Shown here: piece by piece, positions 25,447 through 34,184 of the stretch
Position numbering within the stretch: position 1 is the first letter of the stretch
Layout of the letters: the number at the start of each line of letters is the position of its first letter
DNA from: Actinopolymorpha rutila
Lineage (GTDB): Bacteria; Actinomycetota; Actinomycetes; Propionibacteriales; Actinopolymorphaceae
Length of the DNA: 64,000 nt
NCBI RefSeq assembly: GCF_013407855.1
Contig: NZ_JACBZH010000001.1
Span: 6,888,821-6,952,820, forward strand
Direction of reading: 5' to 3'
Made by a program: the position numbers and the translations under genes
The notes under the pieces: generated by a model
What the model was told of the DNA's origin: nothing
What the model saw: the letters and a program-made list of their open reading frames with translations, nothing else
Databases searched by the model: none

Positions 25447-27558
25447 ATGCCGCAACCGTTCCTGCACGAGCTGATCAGCTGCGTGCACGCCCCCGCAGTC
25501 GTGTTGTCCGACCAGGACGGGCAGATCCGGCCCGGCGGCGTCCAGGGGATCCTCCTGAACGACCGGCGCGCCCTGTCCACCCTGCTGGTCGACGTGAACG
25601 GTGTCGAGCCGACGCCGGTCGGGCACGCCCTCCACGACGCCGGTACGGCACGGTTCGTGAGCGTGGCGCGCGGCCTGGGCGACCCGGGGGCCGACTCGAC
25701 GGTCCGGGTGGAGCGCGAACGCCGGGCCAACCCGGACGGCATCGAGGAGGACCTGACGCTGGTCAACGTGGCCCGGACCGCGGTGGACTGCACCGTCCGG
25801 GTGCGGGCCGGGTCCGACCTCGCCGCCATGGACGACGTACGACGCGGCGGCCGGCCGGACCTCGCGCCACTGGCCGCGGCGGGGTCGGGCACCTGCGCCT
25901 GGGCCGGCGAGGACGTCCGGGTGACGCTGACGGCCGCGGACGGTGTGGGAGCGGAGTCGGACGAGCGGACGCCGGTCACGTACGAGACCGACGCCGAGGG
26001 CCACGCGGTGTTCGCCTGGCGGGTCCGGCTGCCCGCGCGTACCCGCTGGTCGACCACGCTTCGGCTCACCGTCGAGCGGGCCTCCGCAGGCACCGCCACC
26101 GTGACCGCCACCAGTGCGTTCCTGCCCGCGGCCGACGGACCCGGCTGGTCCGAGGTCGACGTCTCCGGCCCGGCCGAGCTGGTACGGCTGGTCGACCGCA
26201 GCGTCGAGGACCTGGCCGCGCTCGCACTCGCCGACCCGATGGCGCCGGGCGATGTGTTCCTCGCCGCCGGCAGCCCGTGGTTCTTCACGTTGTTCGGCCG
26301 GGACTCGCTGTGGGCGGCCCGGCTCACCCTGCCACTCGGCACCGACCTCGCCCGCGGCACGCTGCACACCCTGGCCCGCCGCCAGGGCACCCGGCTCGAC
26401 CCGGACACCGCCGAGGCCCCGGGCAAGATCCTGCACGAGGTACGCCAGGACGCCCTGGCCGTCGGCGGTCCCGGCGGGCTCCCGCCGCTGTACTTCGGGA
26501 CGATCGATGCCACCGCGCTGTGGATCTCGCTCCTGCACGACGCCTGGCGCTGGGGCATGCCGGCCGCCGAGGTCGCCGACCTGCTCGACCCGCTGGAGGC
26601 GGCGCTGGGCTGGCTGACCGGGGACGCCGACGCCGACGGTGACGGCTTCCTGGAGTACATCGACGAGTCCGGGCACGGCCTGGCCAACCAGGGGTGGAAG
26701 GACTCCAACGACTCCATCCAGTTCCCCGACGGCACCATCGCCGACCCGTCGATCGCGCTCAGCGAGGCGCAGGCGTACGCCCACGAGGCGGCCATCGGCG
26801 GCGCCGCCCTGCTCGAGGCGTTCGGCCGGCCAGGCGCGGAGCGGCTGCGGGACTGGGCGGAGGCGATGCGCGAGCGCTTCCGTACGACGTTCTGGGTGTC
26901 GGACCGGCGCGGCTCCTTCCCCGCGATCGCACTGGACGGCGCGAAGCGGCCGGTCGACACGGCGACCTCCAACCTCGGCCACCTGCTCGGCACCGGCCTG
27001 CTCAACCCCGAGGAGTCCGCGCGGGTCGCGGCCCGGATGGCCGAGTCCGACCTGGACAGCGGCTACGGCCTGCGCACGATGAGCGCCGACGCGGCCGGGT
27101 TCAACCCGCTCGGCTACCACTCCGGCTCGGTCTGGCCGCACGACACCGCGATCGGCGTACTCGGGCTGTCCCGGGCGGGCCACCATCGGGTCGCGGCCTC
27201 GCTGGCGTCCGGGCTGCTGCGGACCGCGCCGGACTTCGCGTACCGCCTGCCGGAACTCTTCGCCGGCACCGACGCCCACGCCGGGGACGCGGTGCTCGCC
27301 TACCCCGCCTCGTGCCGGCCACAGGCGTGGTCGGCGGCAGCCGCGGTGGTGATGCTCACCGCCGCGCTCGGGCTGGAGCCGGACGTGCCCGGCGGAACGC
27401 TGCGAGTCGCGCCGGCGGCGGACTTCGCCGCGTGGTGGCCACTGCGGGTGAGCGGGCTGCGGGTCGCCGGGCATCCGGTCACCGTCGCGGTGGACGCGAA
27501 CGGCCAGGTCGAGGTCCAGACCTCCGCACCGGTCAAGGTCGAGACCCGGAACGTCTAG
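25447..27558 (+). CDS. Glycogen-debranching-type amylo-alpha-1,6-glucosidase family protein
   Basis: A 703-residue cytoplasmic glycosidase-like protein. The N-terminal ~220 residues match the glycogen debranching N-terminal domain (GGVQGILLNDRRALSTLLVDV). The rest is an (alpha/alpha)6 barrel: WFFTLFGRDSLWAARL (~residue 280), DGFLEYIDESGHGLANQGWKDS, and HSGSVWPHDTAIGVLGLSRAG. This family includes GDE-type enzymes cleaving alpha-1,6 branches and related glucosidases; substrate not established. GGTGAGGAG precedes the ATG. It is a single rightward gene followed by a hairpin. Confidence 0.85.
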   Translation: MPQPFLHELISCVHAPAVVLSDQDGQIRPGGVQGILLNDRRALSTLLVDVNGVEPTPVGHALHDAGTARFVSVARGLGDPGADSTVRVERERRANPDGIEEDLTLVNVARTAVDCTVRVRAGSDLAAMDDVRRGGRPDLAPLAAAGSGTCAWAGEDVRVTLTAADGVGAESDERTPVTYETDAEGHAVFAWRVRLPARTRWSTTLRLTVERASAGTATVTATSAFLPAADGPGWSEVDVSGPAELVRLVDRSVEDLAALALADPMAPGDVFLAAGSPWFFTLFGRDSLWAARLTLPLGTDLARGTLHTLARRQGTRLDPDTAEAPGKILHEVRQDALAVGGPGGLPPLYFGTIDATALWISLLHDAWRWGMPAAEVADLLDPLEAALGWLTGDADADGDGFLEYIDESGHGLANQGWKDSNDSIQFPDGTIADPSIALSEAQAYAHEAAIGGAALLEAFGRPGAERLRDWAEAMRERFRTTFWVSDRRGSFPAIALDGAKRPVDTATSNLGHLLGTGLLNPEESARVAARMAESDLDSGYGLRTMSADAAGFNPLGYHSGSVWPHDTAIGVLGLSRAGHHRVAASLASGLLRTAPDFAYRLPELFAGTDAHAGDAVLAYPASCRPQAWSAAAAVVMLTAALGLEPDVPGGTLRVAPAADFAAWWPLRVSGLRVAGHPVTVAVDANGQVEVQTSAPVKVETRNV

Positions 27559-27569
27559 GACGGGGTCGT

Positions 27570-27597
27570 CCGGCCGCGCAGCCTCGCGTGCGGCCGG
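27570..27597. terminator. Possible hairpin terminator
   Basis: CCGGCCGC (27570-27577) pairs with GCGGCCGG (27590-27597), loop 12 nt, starting 12 bp after the debranching-enzyme stop. A 13-bp direct repeat CCTCGCGTGCGGC starts inside the loop (27582) and recurs at 27601. Confidence 0.45.
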
Positions 27598-27647
27598 GCG
27601 ACCTCGCGTGCGGCACTCGGCGGCGGGTGCGCGGTTACGATCGGCCG

Positions 27648-28163
27648 ATGGCCGAACGACTGTCGCTGCGCGCCTTCCTCGAGGCCGACCTGGACGTCCT
27701 GGATCGCCTGTGCACGGACCCGGAAGCCCTGGGCGCGTTCGAGTGGCACGGGTTCGTGGATCCGAAGATTCGCCGCCGTCGCTTCGAGAAGGACAGCTAC
27801 GTGGGCGAGGACTCCACCGCTCTGGCCGTCGTCGTGGACGGGGAGGTCGCCGGCCTGGTGTCCTGGCGCGGACTGGACTACGCCGGACCCAAGGGTGCCT
27901 GCTTCGAGGTCGGTGTCGCGCTGCTGCCCGAGCACCGCGGCAACGGGCTGGGCGCGCAGGCGCACCGGGTGCTCGTCGACCACCTGTTCAGGTACACGAC
28001 CGTGCACCGGCTCGAGGCCCGCGTCGAGTCGGGAAACGTCGCCGAGGACCGCACCCTGGAGAGGGTCGGTTTCGGGCGCGAGGGTGTGCTTCGTGAGGTC
28101 TGCTGGCGCGACGGCGCCTGGCGTGACGGCGTGATCTACGGCCTGCTCCGCGCCGACGCCTAG
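27648..28163 (+). CDS. GNAT-family N-acetyltransferase (RimJ/RimL-like)
   Basis: A 171-residue acetyltransferase. It starts MAERLSLRAFLEADLDVLDR; the acetyl-CoA loop is VALLPEHRGNGLGAQAHRVL, followed by HRLEARVESGNVAEDRTLERVGF and the tail DGVIYGLL, the pattern of RimJ/RimL-type GNATs that acetylate protein N-termini or small amines. ATG at 27648 is chosen because the fold begins there; the frame is open far upstream inside the preceding gene's antiphase. Target unknown. It stands alone between the debranching enzyme and the sulfatase, both rightward. Confidence 0.85.
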   Translation: MAERLSLRAFLEADLDVLDRLCTDPEALGAFEWHGFVDPKIRRRRFEKDSYVGEDSTALAVVVDGEVAGLVSWRGLDYAGPKGACFEVGVALLPEHRGNGLGAQAHRVLVDHLFRYTTVHRLEARVESGNVAEDRTLERVGFGREGVLREVCWRDGAWRDGVIYGLLRADA

Positions 28164-28328
28164 GGTGTGGCGACGCGCGTCCCGCCCCCCTACTCCGTGA
28201 ACGCTGCGGACGGCGTCCGATTGCGTCACCGCCCTCGCGCGCCCCGCCCCGCCGGCCGTAGGGTCGGTCCCGCGTGGTCAGCGGCGACCCGCGACGCCCG
28301 CCCGACAGTTCGCGAGCGGAGGAACCGC

Positions 28329-29762
28329 GTGCCGACCGACCAGCGACGAGACCAGCGCGACCAGCGGCCCAACATCGTCCTCGTTCTCACCGACGACCAC
28401 GCCGCGCACGCCCTCTCCGCGTACGACGACACCCTGCTGCAGACGCCGAACCTCGACCGGCTGGCACAGGAGGGCATGCGATTCGACGCGACGTACTGCA
28501 CGAACGCGCTGTGCGCGCCGAGCCGGGCGTCGATCCTCACCGGCACCTACAGCCACGTCAACGGCGTCCGCACGTTGTCGACGCACTTCGACGCCGCGCA
28601 GCCGACGTTCGTGTCGATGCTGCGGGACGCGGGCTACCAGACCTGGCTGGCCGGCAAGTGGCACCTCGGCCACGGCGGTGAGCACGACCCGCAGGGCTTC
28701 GACTACTGGGAGGTGCTGGACGGGCAGGGGCCGTACTGGGATCCGGAGCTGATCTCCGAGGACGGCCGGCGCACCGTCTCCGGCTACACCACCACGATCC
28801 TCACCGACCTGGCCATCGAGCGGATCCGGCAGCGCGACCCGGACCGGCCGTTCTGCCTGCTGCTGCACCACAAGGCGCCGCACCGCAGCTGGGACCCGGA
28901 CACCGCGCACGCCAAGCTGTTCGCCGACGAGGACCTGCCCGAGCCGGCCACGTTGTTCGACGACCACGCCGGGCACGGGCGCGCCGCGCGCGAGGCCCGG
29001 ATGCGGATCGGCCGCGACCTGAACGAGCGCGACCTCAAGGCGCCGTTCCCGCCCGGCCTGGACGAGCCGGAGCGGACCCGGTGGGCGTACCAGCGGTATC
29101 TGAAGGACTACCTGCGCTGCGTGGTGTCTGTCGACGAGAACACCGGCCGGCTGCTGGACGTGCTCGACGACGAGGGACTTCGCGACGACACGATCGTGGC
29201 GTACAGCTCCGACCAGGGCTTCTTCCTCGGCGACCACGGGTGGTACGACAAGCGCTTCATGTACGACGAGTCGCTGCGGATGCCGCTGCTGGTCCGCTAC
29301 CCGCCGGAGGTGCCGGCCGGGTCGGCCACCGACGCGATGGCGCTGAACATCGACTTCGCGCAGACGTTCCTCGACTACGCGGGCATCGAGGCCCACCCGC
29401 GCATGCAGGGCGAGAGCCTGCGGCCGCTGCTGCGGGGCGAGCGTCCGGACGGCTGGCGGGACTCGATCTACTACCGATACTGGGAACACGACGACAACCC
29501 GCACCACGTCGAGGCCCACTACGGCGTGCGTACCGAGCGGTACAAGCTGATCTACTACTACGCCCGCGGGTTCGGGATTCCGGGCGCGTCGGACCGGACG
29601 ATGCCGCCGGAGTGGGAACTGTTCGACCTCGAACGCGACCCGGCCGAGCTCACCAACGTGTGGGCACATCCTGCCTATGCCGACGTACGCGAGGAACTAC
29701 GGGCCGAGCTTGCCCGCCTGCAGGCGCAGTACGCCGACGAACCCTGCGAGGACTCGGCGTAG
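28329..29762 (+). CDS. Sulfatase (arylsulfatase/choline-sulfatase-like)
   Basis: Type I sulfatase of 477 residues without a signal peptide. The start RPNIVLVLTDDHAAHALS provides the metal-binding Asp pair; NALCAPSRASILTG carries the formylglycine motif C-x-P-S-R (Cys62), needing maturation by a formylglycine-generating enzyme not in the window. Other blocks are LAGKWHLGH, AYSSDQGFFLGDHGWYDKRF and MPLLVRYP. GTG at 28329 has GGAGG at eight nt. Substrate is uncertain; lack of a signal peptide suggests cytoplasmic desulfation of an imported sulfate ester. Confidence 0.92.
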   Translation: MPTDQRRDQRDQRPNIVLVLTDDHAAHALSAYDDTLLQTPNLDRLAQEGMRFDATYCTNALCAPSRASILTGTYSHVNGVRTLSTHFDAAQPTFVSMLRDAGYQTWLAGKWHLGHGGEHDPQGFDYWEVLDGQGPYWDPELISEDGRRTVSGYTTTILTDLAIERIRQRDPDRPFCLLLHHKAPHRSWDPDTAHAKLFADEDLPEPATLFDDHAGHGRAAREARMRIGRDLNERDLKAPFPPGLDEPERTRWAYQRYLKDYLRCVVSVDENTGRLLDVLDDEGLRDDTIVAYSSDQGFFLGDHGWYDKRFMYDESLRMPLLVRYPPEVPAGSATDAMALNIDFAQTFLDYAGIEAHPRMQGESLRPLLRGERPDGWRDSIYYRYWEHDDNPHHVEAHYGVRTERYKLIYYYARGFGIPGASDRTMPPEWELFDLERDPAELTNVWAHPAYADVREELRAELARLQAQYADEPCEDSA

Positions 29763-29764
29763 TC

Positions 29765-29968
29765 CTAGCTCGCGGAGGTCACTGCTCGGGTGACCGGCTG
29801 GGCGGCAATCCGGCGTACGTCCGCCTCGGCGGCGGCGTACGAACTCACCGTCAGGTCGGCGAACCGGGCCAGCGCCGGGATGTCGCGGGTCCGGGTGTAC
29901 TCCGCGCGCACGACGTGCAGGTCCTGCTCGGCCACGCCGAGCTCGCGGAAGTACGTACGCGCGAAGGC
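29765..29968 (-). pseudogene. C-terminal remnant of an unidentified protein (possibly FMN-dependent NADH reductase)
   Basis: Leftward frame ending at a TAG (29765-29767) reads AFARTYFRELGVAEQDLHVV, then RAEYTRTRDIP and ADLTVSSYAAAEADVRRIA. It looks like the last ~65 residues of an alpha/beta protein; FRELGVxxxDLHVVRAE recalls azoreductase/NAD(P)H oxidoreductase C-termini, a weak resemblance. No start codon or N-terminal part exists upstream, where the sequence instead reads as a sigma-factor tail on the other strand. I interpret it as a decayed gene end. Confidence 0.35.
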
Positions 29969-30082
29969 CGGGTGCTGCTGGCCGTCACCTTCACGGTCGA
30001 GCAGGACACGATCACCGCGTACGACGTGATCGCCGACCCGGCCTGCCTGGCCAGGCTCACCCTCGCCGTCCCCGACGACTGA
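29954..30082 (+). pseudogene. C-terminal remnant of a SigJ-type (ECF41) sigma factor
   Basis: Rightward frame ending TGA at 30080-30082 reads GRVLLAVTFTVEQDTITAYD, then VIADPACLARLTLAVPDD. This is the closing strand-helix of the SnoaL-like C-terminal domain carried by SigJ/ECF41 sigma factors (pattern G-R-V-x-x-V-x-x-F-T-V...I-x-x-x-D-V-I-A-D-P-x-R-L). Sigma regions 2 and 4 are missing; upstream the same frame is antisense to another remnant. It abuts the complete ECF42 gene, which is a different class. Confidence 0.5.
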
Positions 30083-30088
30083 GCCCGG

Positions 30089-31393
30089 CTACACACCTTC
30101 ACCGGCAACCGGCGTAGCCGGCGGGAGTCCGGGCGCCAGGCGGGCGGCCCGCTGCGCGAGGTACCGCTGTTCCTGAACACTCGCGGTCGACCGGGCCGCG
30201 TCCAGGTACGCGTCGCGAGCACCTGCGAGGTCGCCGGTCTGTTCCAGCAGATGGGCGCGCACCGCTGTCAACCGATGGTTGCGGGCCATTCGTTCGTCCC
30301 CGGCGAGCGTGCCCAGCAAGGCGAGTCCGGCCCGTGGTCCGTGCACGCGGGCGAGTGCGACCGCCCGGTTGAGGGTCACCACCGGACCGGGCAGCACGCG
30401 TTCGAGTACGTCGTACAACGCGAGGATCTGTGGCCAGTCCGTCTCCTGCGCGGTGGCCGCCTCGTCGTGCACGGCCGCGATCGCCGCCTGCAGTTGGTAC
30501 GCACCGACCGGGCCGGTGCCGAGCGTCCGGCTGATCAGCGCCACACCTTCGGCGATCTGGGCGGCGTCCCACAGGTCGCGGCGCTGTTCGTCGAGCGGCA
30601 CGGGGACACCGTGGTCGTCGGTGCGCGCGTCCCGGCGGGCGTCGGTCAGCAGCATCAACGCCAGCAGGCCGGCGACCTCGGCGTCCGCGGGCAGGAGCCG
30701 GTGCAACAGCCGGGTGAGGCGGACGGCCTCGGCGACCAGGTCGGCCCGCCGTAGCCGCAGACCCGACGACGCGGTGTAGCCCTCGTTGAACATCAGGTAG
30801 AGCACGTGCAGCACGACCTGCAACCGTGCCTCCCGTTCACCTTCCGGCGGCAGGACGAAGCGCGCGCCGTCGGCCGCGATCCGCTGCTTGGCCCGGCTGA
30901 TCCGCTGTGCCATCGTCGCCTCGGGCACCAGGAACGCCCGCGCGATCTCCGCGGTCGTCAGGCCGCCCACGGCGCGCAGGGTGAGCGCGAGCTGCGACGG
31001 CGCGGACAACGCCGGATGACAGCACAGGAACAGCAACGTGAGGGTGTCGTCGTGGTCGGCCGGCAGCGCCTGGCCGGCCGAGTCCGCCGGGTCCGCCGCC
31101 TCCACCGGCTCGAACGGAGCCAGCGAGGCAACCGCCTCCTCCCGCCGTACGCGCGCGCTGTCACTGCGCCACTCGTCCACCAACCGGCGCGAAGCCACGG
31201 TCACCAGCCACGACCGCGGACTGTCCGGCAGGCCGTCGGCCGGCCACTGCACCGCGGCGGCGATCAGTGCCTCCTGCACGGCGTCCTCACAGGCGTCGAA
31301 CTGGCCGTGCCGCCGGACGAGGACGGCGAGGACCTGCGGCGCGAGATCACGCAGCAGGTCCTCCAGGCGGCCGGGAACGTCCGCGGTTCTCAC
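30089..31393 (-). CDS. ECF42-type RNA polymerase sigma factor (DUF6596, TPR tail)
   Basis: A 434-residue sigma factor. Residues ~15-80 are region 2 (DLAPQVLAVLVRRHGQFDACEDAVQEA), ~115-175 region 4 (LTLRAVGGLTTAEIARAFLV, ATMAQRISRAKQRI). The long C-terminal extension (~180-430) begins with LQVVLHVLYLMFNEGYTASS and contains helical repeats ending TGDLAGARDAYLDAARS; this is the DUF6596/TPR tail defining ECF42. That group is encoded beside DGPF/YciI proteins, as here 13 bp upstream. The start is GTG at 31393. No anti-sigma factor is expected for this group; the C-terminal domain is thought to control activity. Confidence 0.92.
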   Translation of the reverse strand: MRTADVPGRLEDLLRDLAPQVLAVLVRRHGQFDACEDAVQEALIAAAVQWPADGLPDSPRSWLVTVASRRLVDEWRSDSARVRREEAVASLAPFEPVEAADPADSAGQALPADHDDTLTLLFLCCHPALSAPSQLALTLRAVGGLTTAEIARAFLVPEATMAQRISRAKQRIAADGARFVLPPEGEREARLQVVLHVLYLMFNEGYTASSGLRLRRADLVAEAVRLTRLLHRLLPADAEVAGLLALMLLTDARRDARTDDHGVPVPLDEQRRDLWDAAQIAEGVALISRTLGTGPVGAYQLQAAIAAVHDEAATAQETDWPQILALYDVLERVLPGPVVTLNRAVALARVHGPRAGLALLGTLAGDERMARNHRLTAVRAHLLEQTGDLAGARDAYLDAARSTASVQEQRYLAQRAARLAPGLPPATPVAGEGV

Positions 31394-31406
31394 GAGGTCG
31401 CGGTGC

Positions 31407-31769
31407 TCACATCTCCGGCGGGGCGTCCATCACCTGACGGACCTCGATCGGCGCCTGCACGAACGCCACGATCCGGGAGGCGATCTCCAGCGCCCGCGCC
31501 TCGTTCTCCACGTCGACGATCCAGTAGCCCACCAGCGACTCCTTGGACTCCGCGAACGGCCCGTCGGTCGGCACCGGAACGCCGTCGCGCCACCGGACGG
31601 TCTTCGCCGTGCTGCCGTCGGCGAGACCGTTGTCGTCGACGAGCTCACCGGACTCGCGCAGGTCCTGGTCGACCTTTCGCATGAAGTCGATCATCTCGTT
31701 GATCCACTCCGGTGACTTGGCGGCCATCATCCCGGCCGCCTCGCCGAACGTCATGAGCATGTACTTCAT
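31407..31769 (-). CDS. YciI/DGPF-family protein, ECF42 partner
   Basis: A 120-residue alpha/beta protein starting MKYMLMTFGEAAGMM, with TDGPFAESKESLVGYWIVDV, the DGPFAES motif typical of YCII-related proteins beside ECF42 sigma factors. It is the first gene of the two-gene unit with the sigma factor. It is usually the main transcriptional target of the sigma factor; molecular function unknown. Three ~15-bp repeats lie just upstream. Confidence 0.9.
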   Translation of the reverse strand: MKYMLMTFGEAAGMMAAKSPEWINEMIDFMRKVDQDLRESGELVDDNGLADGSTAKTVRWRDGVPVPTDGPFAESKESLVGYWIVDVENEARALEIASRIVAFVQAPIEVRQVMDAPPEM

Positions 31770-31782
31770 CTGCGTACTCCTT

Positions 31783-31825
31783 GGTTCCGAGCCCCTCGGC
31801 TCCGAGCCCCGGCGTTCCGAGTCCC
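31783..31825. repeat. Short tandem repeats upstream of the YciI gene
   Basis: GGTTCCGAGCCCC (31783-31795), GGCTCCGAGCCCC (31798-31810) and GTTCCGAGTCCC (31814-31825) are three near-identical units at about 15-bp spacing, ending 14 bp upstream of the YciI ATG, therefore in the 5' leader or promoter of the ECF42 operon. Confidence 0.6.
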
Positions 31826-31897
31826 GACCGGGGCGCTGTCACCGATGGGTCGGAGCCGGACCGGTCCGCTCTACACACGGACGGAAGTAATTGTGGC

Positions 31898-33100
31898 TCA
31901 GACGCGTTCGATCACCGTGGCCACGCCCATGCCGCCGCCCACGCAGAGCGTCACCAGGCCACGGCGCAGGTCCCGGCGTTCCAGCTCGTCCAGCAGGGTG
32001 CCGACCAGCATCGCCCCGGTCGCGCCGAGCGGATGGCCGAGCGCGATCGCGCCACCGTTGACGTTCACGATCTCCGGCGAGAGGTCCAGCTCCCGCATGA
32101 ACCGCAGCACCACCGCGGCGAACGCCTCGTTCACCTCGTACAGGTCGATGTCACTCGGCGTCAACCCGGCCTTGTCAAGAGCGCGGCGGGCAGCCGGGCC
32201 AGGTCCGACCAGCATCAGCGTGGGGTCGGTGCCGACGGCGGCGGCACTGACGATCCGGGCACGCGGGGTCAGGCCGAGGTCGCGGCCGGCGCGTTCGCTG
32301 CCGATCAGTACGGCGGCGGCGCCGTCGACGATCTGGGAGGAGTTGCCCGCGGTGTGCACGTGCCGGATGCGTTCCACACTGGGGTAGCGGTCCATCGCCA
32401 CCGCGTCGAACCCCAGCGCGCCCATCTTCGCGAAGCTCGCGGGCAGCGCGGCCAGTCCCGCCGGGGTCGTCTCCGGCCGGATCGCCTCGTCCTGGTCCAG
32501 CAGCACCTCGTCGTTAACGTCCACGACCGGGACCAGCGAGCGGTCGAAGTAGCCCTTCTCGCGGGCCAGCGTCGCCCGCTGCTGCGACGTCGCGGCGAAC
32601 CGGTCGACGTCCGCGCGGTCGGTGCCCTCCAGCGTGGCCAGCAGGTCGGCGCTGATGCCCTGCGGTACGAAACCGGTCTTCAGGTTGGTCTCCGGGTCGA
32701 TGAACCACGCGCCCCCGTCGGAACCCATCGGCACCCGCGACATCGACTCCACACCGCCGGCGACCACCAGGTCGTCGTAGCCGGACGCGACCTTCTGCGC
32801 CGCCAGGTTGACCGCCTCCAGCCCGGACGCGCAGAACCGGTTGAGCTGGGTGCCGGGCACGCCGACGTCCCAACCGGCCACCAGCACCGCGGTCCGGGCG
32901 AGGTCCGCGCCCTGCTCGCCCACCGGCGTGACGATCCCGAACACCACGTCGTCCACCCGCGCGGTGTCCAGGTCGGCACGGTTGGCCAGCGCGGTGAGCA
33001 CGGTCGTGGCCAGCGTCACCGGCTTCACGCTGTGCAGCGAACCCCGCTTTCCCCTGCCCCGGGGCGTGCGGACGGCATCGAAGACGAACGCATCGGTCAT
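31898..33100 (-). CDS. Acetyl-CoA C-acyltransferase (thiolase)
   Basis: Thiolase of 400 residues. Catalytic Cys90 lies in QLNRFCASGLEAV, the His in GGAIALGHPLGATGA, and the second Cys in TLCVGGGMGVATV at the C-terminus. It begins MTDAFVFDAVRTPRG at the ATG at 33100; the frame continues to 33325 without a better start. It catalyses the thiolytic step of beta-oxidation or the reverse condensation; the degradative type is favoured by length and by the acyl-CoA genes elsewhere in the window (FadB-like, acyl-CoA dehydrogenase). Not in an obvious operon. Confidence 0.93.
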   Translation of the reverse strand: MTDAFVFDAVRTPRGRGKRGSLHSVKPVTLATTVLTALANRADLDTARVDDVVFGIVTPVGEQGADLARTAVLVAGWDVGVPGTQLNRFCASGLEAVNLAAQKVASGYDDLVVAGGVESMSRVPMGSDGGAWFIDPETNLKTGFVPQGISADLLATLEGTDRADVDRFAATSQQRATLAREKGYFDRSLVPVVDVNDEVLLDQDEAIRPETTPAGLAALPASFAKMGALGFDAVAMDRYPSVERIRHVHTAGNSSQIVDGAAAVLIGSERAGRDLGLTPRARIVSAAAVGTDPTLMLVGPGPAARRALDKAGLTPSDIDLYEVNEAFAAVVLRFMRELDLSPEIVNVNGGAIALGHPLGATGAMLVGTLLDELERRDLRRGLVTLCVGGGMGVATVIERV

Positions 33101-33334
33101 GTCCCCAGCTTGCCCCCTCACCGGAGCGCCGGCGCCGCAACGACCGTTTCCCGGTGATGTTCGTCCGGATTTACGTCGTACGCGTGGAATGGGAGGGTTC
33201 TTGGGGCCTACGGAACGGCTCCGGACGATTGAGGCGTTTCGGACTGTGTCCGTGACCTCGCGCGAACGGGACGAGGCGGCCGGGCAGGCGAGCCGGGGTA
33301 GCGCGTCGCGACGTGGGCGGGGCACCCTGTCGGG

Positions 33335-34111
33335 ATGGTCGCCGAGAGTTCAGCGGGTCGCCACCGCGCCGAGGCCGCCCGGGTCGAGGACACCGACCCG
33401 GGGACGGCGCCGGCGCCTGGCACCTCGTACGTCCACGATCTTCTCCGTCACCTCGGCCACTACGACTGGCCGGGCGCACCTCGATACCTCCGCGGCAGTG
33501 ACGGCCGCGAGGTGCTCAGCCGGCTCGACGGGCACGTCGCGTGGGAAGCCGCCCAGCCGCCGCCGGTCTGGTCGGAGGACAGCCTGGTCAGGGTGGCGAA
33601 GCTGGTCCGGCAGTTCCACGACCTGACCGCGGGTACCCACCTGGCCGGTGACCAGGAGGTCGCCTGCCACAACGACCTGGCGCCGCGCACCACGGTCTAC
33701 CGCGAGGAGGAGGCCGGGCTGCGTCCGTACGCGTTCGTCGGCTGGGATCTCGCCGGCCCCGGCCGCCGGGTGCACGACGTCGCACTGGTGTGCTGGCAGT
33801 TCCTCGACCTCGGTCCGCGCCGGGCCAGCGCCGCCGGTCCGGCGAGGCTGGTGGCCCTGATCGCCGATGCGTACGCCCTGCTGCCGAGGGACCGTGCCGA
33901 GCTGGTGGAGACGATTCTGTGGTGGCAGGACCGCTGCTGGCGCGGGCTGGCCGCGTCCGATGCCGCCGGGGCCGGTGACGAGGTTGCGGCCGCGGCGGTC
34001 GAGGACGTCCGCGCCGCGCATGCGTGGGTAGCGGAGCACGCGAACGAGTTCGCCGCGGCGATCGCTCCCGCCCGGGTGCTGAACGCCGGGTCGCACGCCC
34101 GCGAGGACTGA
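33335..34111 (+). CDS. Aminoglycoside-phosphotransferase-like kinase with altered catalytic loop
   Basis: A 258-residue phosphotransferase-fold protein. Residues ~28-100 match the N-lobe of the APH-like family (YDWPGAPRYLRG, VRQFHDLTAGT). The catalytic loop reads CHNDLAPRTTVY; the equivalent H-x-D-x-x-x-x-N motif should have Asn where Thr follows Arg, so a metal-binding Asn is replaced. The DFG-equivalent region is FVGWDLAGPGRRVHDVAL. The substitution makes activity doubtful or the metal site unusual. The substrate is unknown. It converges with the sucrase/ferredoxin-like gene, with short repeats between. Confidence 0.75.
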   Translation: MVAESSAGRHRAEAARVEDTDPGTAPAPGTSYVHDLLRHLGHYDWPGAPRYLRGSDGREVLSRLDGHVAWEAAQPPPVWSEDSLVRVAKLVRQFHDLTAGTHLAGDQEVACHNDLAPRTTVYREEEAGLRPYAFVGWDLAGPGRRVHDVALVCWQFLDLGPRRASAAGPARLVALIADAYALLPRDRAELVETILWWQDRCWRGLAASDAAGAGDEVAAAAVEDVRAAHAWVAEHANEFAAAIAPARVLNAGSHARED

Positions 34112-34143
34112 CCGACGCGGGCGCGCGTACGCCTCACCCGTAC

Positions 34144-34184
34144 GTACGGCTCAGATGGCATGTACGGCTCGGCATGTACGGCTC
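34144..34184. repeat. Triplicated GTACGGCTC repeat at converging gene ends
   Basis: GTACGGCTC occurs at 34144-34152, 34162-34170 and 34176-34184, the last overlapping the stop of the leftward gene (34183-34185). Similar GTAC-containing short repeats occur at 22166-22246 and 51632-51667. Confidence 0.6.

Noticed and set aside
25204..27474. Leftward frame of ~750 codons over the debranching enzyme
   Set aside because: The opposite strand encodes a conserved glycosidase-type protein with motifs; the antisense frame has none.
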